From NCBI GenBank assembly GCA_034359265.1, contig CP136890.1, forward strand, positions 82,857,501 through 82,921,500: a stretch of DNA of 64,000 nt, in the 5' to 3' direction. The DNA comes from Canna indica (lineage: Eukaryota; Streptophyta; Magnoliopsida; Zingiberales; Cannaceae). Positions 48,648 to 60,079 of this stretch are shown piece by piece; positions within the stretch are counted from its first letter, which is position 1, and every line of letters starts with the position of its first letter. A program made the translations under genes and the position numbers. The notes under the pieces are model-generated. The model did no database searches, had not been told where the DNA came from, and was given only the letters and a program-made list of their open reading frames with translations.

Positions 48648-49469
48648 AGAGATTCATGTATTTTCAGATCATTGAACATAGTAAGGGTTTGTTATGTTGT
48701 TCTTGCTCACCATTGTTGAATCAAACAAGAGATGAACAAGAAACAGTAAGCGAAAGAATCGTGGAAGCTTAATGATCAAAGAATCAACAAGATTCAAAGA
48801 AAGATTAAAGGATCCATGGGCTCAGGAACCATGAACAGATCCATGTTAGAGAGAAGAAAATAATTCTCTATTATGTATTGTGAGGGTTGAATCATTTTAA
48901 ACCTAACCCAATATATAAAATGAGCTTTTTGGATGAAGAAAAAAAAGAGAGCTGTTGTGTGCTCAGCCCGGCCTAGGCAGGCCGAACAGCTGGGCCAAGC
49001 CCAGCCCTCGCGCCTGCAGCGCATGGCTGCCGCCCGCGTGCATTGCACGCAGGCCATCTAATTGCTACCGCCAGCGTGCATTCAGCAGCCTGTCGCGCCT
49101 GCACGCAGCAGGCGCTCTTTCTCGCCCGCTGATCGAGTACCGCACAGATCGAAATCAATTCTTTGATTTCGCAATTACTGCATTGCCTCTCTTGCTCAAA
49201 TCTCAGTCAAAAATTCCATTTTTTTGGTCAAATTTGATGCAGTCGTTGTTGATTAAATTTGAACGACCCAGATGTTCTATGTTGCACAAAAAAATAGCAG
49301 AAGTCGGTTCTTCTCATGCACTATAAAAAGGTATCTTATATGCAGTTCAAGATCATCCTAACATCCCAGAGCATATCATCTACTCCGTATCTTAGGCAGG
49401 ATTCCTTTCCAACGGCAATCTTTTCCTTCACACCGTCTCAGGCAGAAGCAAGAAGATCAAGGACGTCGT

Positions 49470-51290
49470 TGTTGACTTAAGGTTTTCAACCTTGGTCTTA
49501 ATCTCGGTTTTGATGATAACAAATATGGAACTAATGATTTAATTGAGAAATTCTTTCAGGTTCCATATCGATTAGCGCGCGATGTCCCCGATTGAAAAAA
49601 TCGAAGAAATCTGAGAAATCGACAAGGACGCTCGTCAGCGCTCGGGAATCCTCAAGAAGGGGAGTTTAGGTTTAGGGTGTCTAGTTTATATTGTAAATCC
49701 TCTTTATGATGCATAAGAACCCTAAAACCAAAACCGAACCCCAAAATATGAAAACCCGGAAACCGCCCTGAATTCACTCAGCCTAGGGAGCTCCTTGGAG
49801 GGCTATATGTCCTAGACCTTTTCTTGACATAAAAAATGGTGGTAATTATTCCTTGAGTTAAAATTAGATAACGATGTATTTATAGGAATTTTTTGGAAGC
49901 CTTTAGCGTACCTATAGTTGACTCGAAAAGTTAGAAAATTTTCGAAAACTGAAAATTTGTACAAGACCCCAAAAACTATATTTTGATTCTTAAGGATTTT
50001 GATTTTTTAGATATTTTTATTGAATCCAAATGGGGAGTAATCCTTATATAACATTTATGTTTTAAAGATATTAACTTAAAGTTAATAAATATTATATAAG
50101 TAGACTTAGCGAAGACGAAACCAAAAACGAGCAAAGACAGCCTAAGCAAACTGGTCTGCCCAGTCTGTCAAATTTTCGATCGACCGATCGGTTGACCGAC
50201 ATAGGAGAAAAAATGGCAGTGTGTGCGTCAGTCGACCGAATTGCGGATCGCTGATCTCGTGACTCATTCGATCGACCCGTCGATCGACCGATCAGCGCGA
50301 ATATATTACAGAAGGTCCATCGATCGACCGAATGGCGGATCGATGAAGTCGTGATCCATTCGGTCAACCTGTCGGTCGATCGAACAGTGCAATTTATTCA
50401 CAGAAGGCGCAACAGTCGCGATCGGTCGATCGGTCGATCGACCGACGATCGACCGGCATACGATCGAATAGCGAAAACGGCTAGTTTTCCACCCGTTGAC
50501 TCGATGTTTCCGTTGCAGGGTTATAAATACCCAAACTCAGCCTTCCGTAAACAACTTTTGATCAATCTAAAAACTTCATTGAGCTATTCTTGATCATTCT
50601 AAAGCCTTTCTTGCGCCATCCTTTTGATAACCCTAGTTTCCAAGATACACACATTGATTTAGCCTTCAAGATTTATCGATTCATCATCTAAATGCATCAA
50701 GAGGAACTAGGACTCGTGTTTGGAGCTAAGTATTTGTTGTATTATTTTTTTGCTCCATTACTTGTATATTTTTGTGATTTCTTTCATTGTATTCAAGCTT
50801 GTAAGAAGACCTAATATTAGGTCTTGTGTGTAAGTGGTATCCTTGGTGTAGAATGTGTAAAGCCACTTGTGTAAATATAGTTTACTAGGATTAGTTGAGT
50901 TGTCCCTTAGGTTGAGGTGGAAGAGTGCTCTCGGTAAGAAGACGGAGACTTTCGGGTGTGGAAGTGCCTTAGGTCGAGAGTGAGATTCTTCGAGTCAAAG
51001 TCCTCTATGTAAGGGAAACATCATCAATCTAGTAAAACTTAGTTTGGAAATCCTAAGCGGGGTGCTTATGTAGTGGAGTAGGCATTAGAGCCGAACCACT
51101 ATAAATCTTGTGTTTGCATTGGTATTTTATTTGTCTTTATTGCTTTATCATTTATCACTTTCGCATTTAGTCACTTAACTTGTAATTTGCCTAAGTAACC
51201 AAAGAAACGATTAAAATTGAAATTAGGCAATAAGAATTAGTAAACACACTATTCACCCCCCCCCCCTCTAGTGTGTCATTTCACCCAACA
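49470..51290. mobile_element. Solo LTR, 1821 bp, probably copia SIRE/Maximus type
   Basis: Starts TGTTGACTTAAGG and ends CATTTCACCCAACA. Flanks are GTCGT and GCCGC, which fit one GTCGC duplication with one change each; the undisturbed 3' LTR of copia 2 reads GTCGC at this spot. GTTTTGATGATAACAAATAT near the start and the C run near the end are typical of SIRE/Maximus LTRs. No internal domains remain. A palindromic GATCGACC array lies at 50170-50465. Confidence 0.8.
50170..50465. repeat. Palindromic GATCGACCG array inside the solo LTR
   Basis: More than a dozen words of the type CGATCGACCGA, GGTCGATCGG and GACCGATCGG in both orientations, including two related units of about 115 bases (each with GTCGACCG or GATCGACCG, GCGGATCG, TCGTGA and CATTCG). 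Confidence 0.75.
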
Positions 51291-51611
51291 GCCGCATCCA
51301 CAGTTTTCAGGCAGAAGCAGGAATCCAGATTCTGGCGGGGTGCAGAAAAATATCCAAGTACAGGCAATATTTTCTTTTACAGTTTAGTTATCAGTTGTAT
51401 TCAGATTCTCTTATATTGGCCGTGTTTTCTCCTCCTAATAAAATCAAGTGCCCTCTTCTCCCCGTGGAGTAGGCCCGGTACCCCGCCGGGCCGAACCACG
51501 TAAATTTTAGTGTTCTTTGTGTTTTCTAGATTTATTCATATTGGTATTTTTACTTTTGGCGCTTGGATTTTTGGATCCTTGCAGGAATACTCAATTTCTT
51601 CCTAACAGTTG

Positions 51612-51624
51612 TGGTATCAGAGCC
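51612..51624 (+). other. Copia 2 primer-binding site
   Basis: TGGTATCAGAGCC, complementary to the initiator-Met tRNA 3' end, four bases after the 5' LTR. Confidence 0.9.
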
Positions 51625-51698
51625 TACAATCCATAATATCAGGGGCAAAATATGAAATCCAGAAATTGGACCACAATGTCAATAACTCATTATGAGCT

Positions 51699-54600
51699 TT
51701 GAAGATGAAAGCAATTTTGATTAAGGAGAACCTTCAGGACACTATTCGTGAGCGAGATGTGATGGAAGACACTGAAAGGAAAAAGGATCGGGCCGATGAA
51801 AGTGCTAAAGCCACATTGTACATGAGCGTCTGCGATAAGGCACTTCGAGAAGTTGCATCAGAAAAGACCGCCGCAAATGTATGGAAAAAGCTTGCTACAA
51901 TCTACCATGATAAAACTCTTACAAGTAAGATGTCACTTAGAAATTATATTTTTTACGCATGACTGATGACACTTCTGTTAAAAATCATATTAGCACTTTC
52001 TGTTATATTCTTGCTGATCTTGAGGATATGAGAGTTACATTTGAGGAATTGGAAGAAGATAAGGCTTTTATGCTTCTAATTACTCTCCCTGCTTCTTTTA
52101 AAAAATTTCGTGAAAGTTTATTGTATGGCAAGAATACTATTACTCTGGATGAGATGAGAACAATGCTAGTATCCAAGGAGGTTGTCGACTCTCAACTTAC
52201 CACAGGATCCTCTAAAAGCCATGGAGAAGCCCTGAACACTAGAGGACGAAATAGGTCACGAGACAAAAGCCGGGGTAAGTTTAGATCTAAATCCAGGTCC
52301 AAAAATGTACAGTGCTATTATTGCAAAAAGATGGGACACATCAAATCAGAATGATGTAAGCTGAAATGGAGACTGAAGAAACAAAATCAGAATGGGGAAG
52401 CATCTTATGTTGACGAGGATGAAATAGTTGAGGTACTTACTATTCTGCTTGTTATGTTAGATCTCAAGATGAATGAATTTTAGATTCAAGTTGCTCCTTT
52501 CATATGACACCGCACCGAGATTGGTTAACCACATATGAACATGCTAATGGAAAGAAAGTGCTAATGGGAAATGACTCATCATGTCAAGTAGTAGGTGTTG
52601 GCTAAGTAAAAATTAAAATGCACGATGACGTTACAATGACTCTAACTCAGGTATGGCACGTTCCACGTCTTAAAAGAAATTTAATTTCTTTATCTTCTCT
52701 AGATGTACTTGGATACAAGTATTCAGGCCAAGACGGAGTTTTCAAAGTCACGAAGGGGTCCTTAACAGTAATGAAAGCACTAAAAGTAAACCAACTATAT
52801 ATCTTGCAAGGCACAACGGTAACAAGTGGTGCAGCTATGGTAACCTCTGAACACGCTGATAATGATATTGCTAAATTATGACATATGAGTTAGGGCATAT
52901 TAATGAGAGGAGCATGCTAATACTTGAACAAAAGGGACTACTTGGAAATAGAAATTGGCTAAGCTAGATTTATGTGAACATTGCATCTATGGCAAACAAA
53001 AAAGAGTCTCATTCTCTACAGGACAACACTATGCTAAAGAAAAATTGGACTACATCCACTCTGATCTATGAGGGCCATCATCGGTTGAATCTCAAGGAGG
53101 AGCTCGATACATGCTTACATTTATTGATGATTACTCCAGGAAGGTATGAGCTTATTTTATTAAAAATAAATCCAATGTCTTCTCTAAATTTCAGTCTTGG
53201 AAGGTAATGATTGAGAAGCAAACCGGTAGATATGTTCGGACCCTGCGAACCGACAATGGCCTAAAATTTTGCAGTGGAGAATTTAAAGTTTTTTGCTCCA
53301 AAGAAGGGATCATAAGACATCACACAGTTCCCCACACACCTCAGCAGAATGGAGTAGTAGAAAGGATGAACCGCACTATCATAGAAAGGGTAAGAAGTAT
53401 GCTTTCTAATGCTAACCTTTCAAAAAGTTTTTGGGCAGAGGCTGCATCCACCGCTTGCTACCTAATAAATCGATCTCCTTCTTCATCCATTGAATTCAAG
53501 ATGCCTGAGGAAAAATGGACTGGGTCGCCAGCATCTTATGACCATCTTAAAATTTTTGGGAGCACTGTCTATGTCAGGGTGAATGAAGGAAAATTAGAAC
53601 CTAGATCAAAGAAATGTATTTTCTTAGGATATCCTAGCGGAGTGAAAGGCTATAAAGTGTGGTGCATAAATAATTGTAAAGCATAAATCCATAGAGATGT
53701 AACTTTTGATGAACAAGTACTCTTGAAAATGAAAAAGAAGAACCAAGAAGAGGGGGACTCACATGAACCTACAGTGCCACCAGAAGAAACACCACCTCAA
53801 CCTGCTACCCAAGAATTCTGGTTCCCTACACTTGCGCCTCAACCACCTTCCACAGAAGCCAATGACACTGCTTCATTAGAACAGGCCACTGAAGAACATG
53901 TTCAGGTCCAATAGGAGCAATATCAAGTTGAGGAGGAGAATCATTATTCCATCGCCCTCAACCGACCTAGACGAGCACCACGTCCTAATCCTAGGTATGT
54001 AAATGTTGCTACATATGCTCTAGTAGTGGTTGAAGAAACTCCATGCACCGAAGAACCAGCCTCCTATAAAGAAGCCCTAAATCAGACAGATTCAAGAAAG
54101 TGGCATGAAGCTATTGCAGAAAAATTCAAGTCTTTGCAGAAAAATAATACTTGGGAACTTGTGAAGCCTCCATCGCACAAGAAACTTGTTGGGTGCAAGT
54201 GGATCTACAAACTCAAAGAAGGCGGTATCTATAAAGCTCGGCTTGTGGCAAAGGGATACAATCAAAAGGAAGGTATTGACTACAAAGATATTTTTTCTCC
54301 TATGGTTAAGCATACCTCTATTCGTGTTCTTCTAGAATTAGTAGCCATGCAAGACTTGGAGTTAGAACAACTTGACGTAAAGACAACTTTCCTACATGGT
54401 GACTTAGAAGAACAAATCTACATGACACAACAAGAAGAGTTTGAAGAAAAAAAATAAAGTTAATCATGTCTGTCTTCTAAAGAAGTCACTCTATGGCCTC
54501 AAACAATCTCCCAGACAATGGTATAAGAGGTTTGATCAATTTATGCTTGGTATTGATTTCAGTAGATCATCTTTTGACAGTTGTGTTTATTTAAAAAAAT

Positions 54601-55583
54601 CAGCTAGTTCTATGATTTATCTACTACTTTATGTTGATGATATGCTTATTGCGGCAAAAGATATTATTGAAATAGACAAGCTTAAGAAACACCTTAAAGG
54701 TGAATTTGACATGAAAGACCTTGAGGCTGCAAGAAAAATCATTGAGATGAAGATAAAGCGAGATCGCAAAGCAAGAAAGTTGTACCTAACACAAGAGAGT
54801 TATGTAAAGTAGGTGGTTGAGCGCTTTGGCATGCAAGAAATAAAATCTATCAAGACACCTCTTGCCGCTCACTTCAAATTATCAGAGTTACTATGCTCGA
54901 AAGATGAAAAAGAAAGAATCGGCATGTCACAGGTACCCTATGCAAGCGCGGTTGGCAGTCTTATGTACGTCATAATCTATACCCGCCCAGACATAGCACA
55001 TGCAGTCAGTGTTGTCAGCCGGCACATGGCAAATTCAGGGAAAGCACATTGAGAGGCAATCAAATGGATCATGCGCTATTTACAAGGTACTTCTGAAGCC
55101 AGCCTTATTTTCGGTGGAACTAATGAATCATTTGTAGGATACTCAGACTCGGACTATGCTGATGACCTTGATAAGAGGAGATCAATCACTGCCTATATCT
55201 TCACTATAGACGGAACTGCAGTAAGTTGGAAAGCCGGCCTACAATCCACTGAAGCAGAGTATATGACTATTACAGAAGCGATTAAAGAAGCAATCTAGCT
55301 TGGGAACCTGATAAAAGAACTAACTTCTCAAAATGGGGACATAGTCGTGCATAGTGACAGTCAGACTGCAATTCATCTGTCAAAAGACCAGATGTTCCAT
55401 GAAAGGACGAAGCACATCGACGTCAGATTCCATTTCATTAGGGATATTATTTCAAAAGAAGAAATAAAGCTTCAGAAAATTAATACGGCTCACAATCTTG
55501 TAGATATGTTGACTAAAGTACTACCAACGACCAAATTTGAACACTGCCTGAATTTGGTAAGATTGATTCAAGGTGCAGGTTAG
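51699..55583 (+). pseudogene. Copia 2 gag-pol polyprotein, Tork-like, several stops
   Basis: Gag (51699-52354) has the retrotran_gag/UBN2 stretch ANVWKKLATIYHDKTL and a knuckle CYYCKKMGHIKSE that runs into a stop at its last Cys. A protease/pre-integrase part (52450-52881) has HVPRLKRNLISLSSL. Integrase (52980-53686) has TPQQNGVVERMNRTIIE and FGSTVYVRV. RT (54026-54812) has GCKWIYKLKEGG, LKQSPRQWYKRFD and the catalytic YVDDM. RNase H (55071-55583) has STEAEYM and HSDSQTAIHLSKD. About ten stops and shifts interrupt one otherwise ordered polyprotein, so it is recently degenerate rather than ancient. Confidence 0.92.
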
Positions 55584-55652
55584 CCCTACGGGGCTCTTGG
55601 GAGAAGAGGAGAATGCTACATCGGGCTTAAAATTCATCAAAGGAGAAAATTA

Positions 55653-56441
55653 TGAGGGTTGAATCATTTTAAACCTAACCCAATATATAAAATGGGTTTT
55701 CTGGATGAAGGGAAAAAAAAGGAGAGCTGCTATTGGGCTCAACCCAGCCCTCGCGCCTGCACGCAGCAGGCGCTCTTTCTCACCTGCTAATCGAGTTCCG
55801 CACAGATCAAAATCAATTATTTGATTTCACAATTATTGCACCGCCTCTCTTACTCAAATCTCGGTCAAAAATTCTATTTTTTTGGGTCAAATTTGATGCA
55901 GTAGCCATTGATTAAATTTGAGCGCCCCAGATGTTTTATGTTGCACGAAGAAATAGCAGAAGTCGGTTCTTCTCATGCACTATAAAAAGACATCTCATAT
56001 GCAGTTCAAGATCATCCCAACATCCCAAAGCATCCAATCTACTCCGTTTCTCAAGCATGATTCATTTCCAGCGGCTCTCTTTTCCTTCACACCGTCTCAA
56101 GCAGAAGCAAGAAGATCAAGGACGTCGCATCCACAATTTTCAGGCAGAAGCAAAAACTTAGATTCCGGGGTGTAGAAAAATATCTGAGTACAAGCAATAT
56201 TTTTCTTTTACAGTTTACTTATCAGTTGTATTCAGATTCTCTTGTATTGACCGTGTTTTTTCCTCCTTCTAATAAAATCAAGTGTCCTCTTCTCCCCGTG
56301 GAGTAGGCCCGGTACCCCGCCGGGTCGAACCACGTAAATTTTGATGTTCTTTGTATTTTTTGAATTTATTCATTTTAGTATATTTTTTTTTGGCATTTGA
56401 ATTTTTGGATCATTACAAAAAGATTCAATTTCTTCCTAACA
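55653..56441 (+). repeat. Copia 2 3' LTR
   Basis: 789 bp, TGAGGGTTG to CTAACA, uninterrupted; the reference for reading the split 5' LTR. Confidence 0.9.
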
Positions 56442-56505
56442 TGTATTGAACGAAGAAGAGAAGATACTTTATACAATACATACACGAATGTGTGGTAAAA
56501 TAAAG

Positions 56506-57174
56506 TAGGGGTGAGAAAAAAAAACCGGTTTTCCGGTTAACCGAACCGATTTTTTCGGTTTCGGTTTTTTTTTTTGGAAAAATCGGTTTTCGGTTTCGGT
56601 TTCGGTCCGAGAGGTAAAAAGTCCACCGGTTCCGGTTAACCGACCGGTTGGATATAATTTATTAATTTATTAATTATATATATATATTATAATAATTTAT
56701 AAATTATAAAAAATTACAGAAAATTATTAAAAAATTATTAAAAATTATTAAAAAATATATAAAAAATTATAAAAATATTAAAAATATTAAAAATATTAAA
56801 AAATCAAAAAAATGTAAAATATATTTAAAAAAATCAAAAAATATTTTAAAAAATAAAAAAAAAATATTAATTCTTGTATAACATTATCTTGGTTCAATGG
56901 TTTCACTTTTTTTTTTCTTTTTTCTCAATGAGAATTTGCTATTTATTTAGATTTTTCTCCATGATTTGCATAATATTATTATGTTTGTAGGTTAAAAAAA
57001 TTTATTGGTTAACCGAAAATTATCGGTTAACCGAATCGAAAAAACCGAAACCGAAATAGCGGTTAACCGAAGTTTATGGACCGATTTACGGTTAATGATT
57101 TTGAAAAACCGAAGTTAATGGACCGATTTTTTTTTTTGCTAATGGACCGGTTAACCGGTCCATGCTCACCCCTA
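56506..57174. mobile_element. hAT-like MITE with CCGGTTAACCG words
   Basis: Ends TAGGGGTGAG and CTCACCCCTA are perfect 10-base inverted repeats. They are flanked by AAATAAAG on both sides (56498-56505 and 57175-57182), a perfect 8-base duplication as made by hAT transposases. The 669-bp interior has ends full of CGGTTAACCG and TTTCGGTTTCGG and an AT-only middle. No coding capacity. It inserted into the 5' LTR of copia 1. Confidence 0.92.
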
Positions 57175-57296
57175 AAATAAAGTCTAGCTCATCTAACTGA
57201 TTACAACTAACATACCTTCCAAAACTAACTAAGCACTATTAACTAACAGTAACTGCACAGTTAATAGTTTAATACAATAAATAATCTTATAGATTC

Positions 57297-57926
57297 AAAT
57301 CGGTTGCATCAGATGAAATCAGAGTGGATTAGCTTAAAATCAATTTCAATTGATCATTGAATTAGAGGAAGTTGAATTCGATTCAACCTAGTCAAGTTCG
57401 TCATGTGAGCATGGCATCAAGTGATCACTTCGAGTAGGATTAAAATATATTTGGTTGTGGAAATCAATGGTGAAAGAAAACATTCCTATGAGAGGGAGAG
57501 AGTAAAAATAAATTAAAGATTATATGAAAAAGATAAACTACTCTATTATTATACTATTCTGATCTGGGTTAGAATTTTAACATATTCCTCAGTATGTTAT
57601 ATTTTCCCATCTTAAAAATAATATTTAATTCTGTGAAATTTTATTGGGTAATACATATATCTACGAGAAATATAAAAATAATAATAAATTCATAAATCCA
57701 CTGTAGCATAAGTGGGCGGACACAGTGGCGGACGCAAAACTTTAAACGAGGGGCCCAATTTAAAATATAAAAAATTTAATATATATTTTTAGCCATTCAA
57801 TTTTAAAATTTTAATTAAAATTATAATTTATAACTAGTAAATTTTTTTATCTATGTCTATATTTTAAAAATACTACTAAAATCTTCAAAATAAAAATAAT
57901 TATATTATTACATTCTTAAAAGAGAA
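57297..57926. other. Intergenic stretch after the nested retrotransposons
   Basis: AT-rich. At about 57724-57760, CAGTGGCGGACGC and GAGGGGCCC look like one end of a transposon. A possible partner end (GGGCCTAACGTGGGTCCCTCC) lies at about 61590-61612, but I could not find a target duplication. Confidence 0.35.
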
Positions 57927-57934
57927 TTCTTTCA

Positions 57935-59249
57935 TAGGGGTGTAACTAAGCCCAACCAAGCCGATCTTGCCTGTGCTCGAGCTCGATCGAGCTTCGATCT
58001 CTAGGCTTGAGCTCGACTCAAGTTATACTCGACTAACTCGAGCTTGGCTCGTTAGGCTCATTTATTTTTCTCGAGCTTGACCGAGCTCGATTAAACTCGC
58101 GCGGCTTGAGCTAGTTAAACAAAAACTAATTTTAACTATCTCACCTCGAGCTAGTTAATTTTAACCTAAATCTGTTAACATTTAACCTAATATTAAATAA
58201 AAACTAATTAACATACAATAAAAAAAATTAAAAAAAATAGTTACTGCCGGCAACGGTCGGCCAGAGAGGGAAGGAAGAAGACCTCACCTGAAATTAGTCG
58301 GCGACAGAGGTCTTCTGCGAGGGAGAAGGCGGTCGCCAGCGAGGGAGAAGGCGGCGACGAGATTGGGGGCGCGGCGGTGAAGGCTTGCAAGCGGCAATCG
58401 GCAGAGGCCAATGCTTGAGGACACCGAAGGCTTGCGGACGGCGGTGAAGGGCTTCGATGGCGACAAGTCAGCGGAGAGCAACGCACAAAAGGAAGAGCGA
58501 GAGAAAGAGGAAGGGTCGGGCGTGAACGCAAATAAAAATATTTATCACTGATGGCCCTCCAACCGTCGATAACCCGTGGATACATAATTATTATATCATC
58601 GACGGCCGAAGTCTCCCTCTCTAAGCTGTTGGTGACGTGTTTTTTATTTTCGCGCCGCATTCGTGCTATCAATTAATAAGCGATGGCCGTTGTTAGCCGT
58701 GGCTAATGACTTATTTATATCACTGACAACTTTCGGGCCCCCGCTAAGTCCTCGATACTAAGTTATTTTATTTTGCGCCCCGTGCGCGCCATCAGCTATG
58801 AGCGACGACCTTAGGCAGCCGTATGCGAGCCGCGACTAATTTGGTTACATCAGTCATTGTCGCTGCGATCGTCGAAAAGTCATGAATAGTTTGATGGCCT
58901 AGGTGGCCGTTAGTGAGTCTCGTGACTGATAGCCAATATTCTAATAGTGTCGGCTCAAGATCAAGCTGGGTGAACTAGAATTCTATCGAGCTCAATTGAG
59001 CTCGTGAACAAACTCGATTAAGCTCGGCTCCACTCAGGTTTATGGGTTCTAAAAGCCTGACCTGATCTGATATATATATAAAAAGCTTGGTTATGCTTGA
59101 GAGTCGCTCGAGCCGAGTATTGGTTAGCTCGAGCTCGGGTCGTTCCCATATAAAGTTTGGCTCGAGCTCGACGAGATTGAATGAACTTCGAGTTTTCATC
59201 GAGTCGATCCCGAGTAACTCACGAGTAGCTCAGTTCACTTACATTCCTA
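57935..59249. mobile_element. hAT-like element with CGAGCTCG words, interrupted by a CACTA remnant
   Basis: Ends read inward TAGGGGTGTAACTAAGCCC and TAGGAATGTAAGTGAACTG. The flanks TTCTTTCA (57927-57934) and TTATTTCA (59250-59257) match at seven of eight bases. The interior near both ends is built of GCTCGAGC / CGAGCTCGA words in both orientations. No transposase is present. Confidence 0.7.
58150..58949 (-). mobile_element. CACTA remnant (5' end, different family)
   Basis: The right end reads CTAATAGTG, i.e. inward CACTATTAG. Next to it (58550-58940) are subterminal words of the GCGATGGCC / CATCAGC type. Further left is a GC-rich leader (58240-58530) like the leader of the two complete CACTA elements. 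An AT-rich block follows, with no transposase. The left boundary is approximate. Confidence 0.65.
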
Positions 59250-59271
59250 TTATTTCATCTCAATTATCCAA

Positions 59272-59376
59272 ATCACACTATAGCGCAATATGGGCATCGC
59301 CTTGCTTGCCTCGACGGCTACCCAAAGCACACTATAGCACAATGTGAGCATCACCTTGCTTGCCTCGAGAGCTAAC
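59272..59376. repeat. Two-copy tandem repeat of about 54 bases
   Basis: CACACTATAGCGCAATATGG...CTTGCTTGCCTCGA occurs twice in a row with a few differences, at about 59274-59321 and 59328-59375, just outside the hAT-like element. Confidence 0.75.
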
Positions 59377-59489
59377 CTTATGAAAGCATACCATGTGAAG
59401 AAAACCAAGAAACTAGTAAGAGATTAACAAAATTACAAGTATAGAAACATAATTGATATTTGGTGATTTATACTTGATACTACATCTAA

Positions 59490-59611
59490 AGTAAAAAAAT
59501 TAACTTTTTTTTAACAAAGATAGAAAGTCATAATAGGTGACCATACTAGGGATCGAACCCTAGATCTCTAGGCAACTTACAACATGTTGCCACCAACTAT
59601 GCTACCCACAA
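59490..59611 (-). mobile_element. Probable tRNA-derived SINE
   Basis: On the minus strand an A box TAGCATAGTTGG (59604-59593) and a B box GGTTCGATCCC (59559-59549) lie 45 bases apart, as in RNA polymerase III tRNA promoters. The sequence continues past the tRNA-like part through CACCTATTATGAC to a T/A-rich tail at about 59510-59490. The middle (GGCAACATGTTGTAAGTTGCC) folds on itself rather than forming a clear anticodon arm, so it is not a tRNA gene. Confidence 0.65.
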
Positions 59612-60079
59612 TTAGCAAAATAAAAACTAATTTGAATGCATAATTTATGTTGCAAAAATAAATTTTATTCATCATGAAGATGTATTATATAATTAATTTA
59701 AATGATTAATAAAATTTATTATTTTCATATTTGAGATATCAATTAGAATAGAATTCACAATCACGAATGAAGAAGATTTTTTTTATTCGTTTTCTAAAAT
59801 TTTTGTTGAGTACTTGATGAACAAATTAATTATTCAATCATATATTAAATAATTCATCTACAAAATTTTACACAACTTAATAATATGAGTATGGATGATA
59901 GCAAACAAAGATGTATTAGGAATGAAATCAACACGAAAGCTTTAGAGGTAAAAAATTAATAGAGAGAACTATTAATTTTGGACTTAGTATAATTATTAAT
60001 GGAGAAATTTTTTTGACTTCAGTTAAAAATTAATAGAGAAGGGTTTGGAGTTAACTTTTTTTAAAAAATAATTTTATAT

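Larger units (their letters stand above)
48881..51607 (+). repeat. Copia 2 5' LTR, split by a solo LTR
   Basis: 48881-49469 and 51291-51607 together match the 3' LTR at 55653-56441; the break falls after ATCAAGGACGTCG. The LTR carries an AATAAAATCAAGTG polyadenylation-like segment at about 51438 and the GGCCCGGTACCCCGCCGGG word. Confidence 0.9.
48881..56441 (+). mobile_element. Ty1/copia retrotransposon 2 (plus), inserted in copia 1 LTR
   Basis: LTRs start TGAGGGTTGAATC and end TTCCTAACA. The 5' LTR is 48881-51607 including a nested solo LTR; the 3' LTR is 55653-56441 (789 bp). TGTATTG occurs directly before (48874-48880) and after (56442-56448), a 7-base match where 5 would be expected. The primer-binding site TGGTATCAGAGCC is at 51612-51624, and a polypurine-like stretch AAAGGAGAAAA at about 55640. 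The 5' LTR has about 119 extra GC-rich bases at about 48965-49090 compared with the 3' LTR. Confidence 0.92.
44523..57291 (-). mobile_element. Ty1/copia retrotransposon 1 (minus), holding nested elements
   Basis: Flanked on both sides by GATTC (44518-44522 and 57292-57296), a perfect 5-base duplication. The 3' LTR is at left (44523-44748, 226 bp, TGAACAGATCC...ATCTTATA). The polypurine tract reads AACTTGAGGGGA on the minus strand at 44760-44749. The primer-binding site, resembling the initiator-Met tRNA complement but decayed (TGGTTCCTGAGCC), is at 48831-48819. The 5' LTR starts at 48832, is cut at 48880 by copia 2, resumes at 56442, and is cut again by a hAT-like MITE at 56506-57174. It finishes at 57291. 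Confidence 0.92.

Noticed and set aside
58241..58672. 143-codon minus-strand protein
   Set aside because: Ser/Pro/Ala/Arg-rich frame in the GC-rich leader of a CACTA remnant; no domain, similar in composition to the leader frames of the other CACTA copies.
59540..59611. Functional tRNA gene
   Set aside because: A and B boxes are present but the arms do not fold into a normal cloverleaf and the sequence continues into a SINE-like tail.
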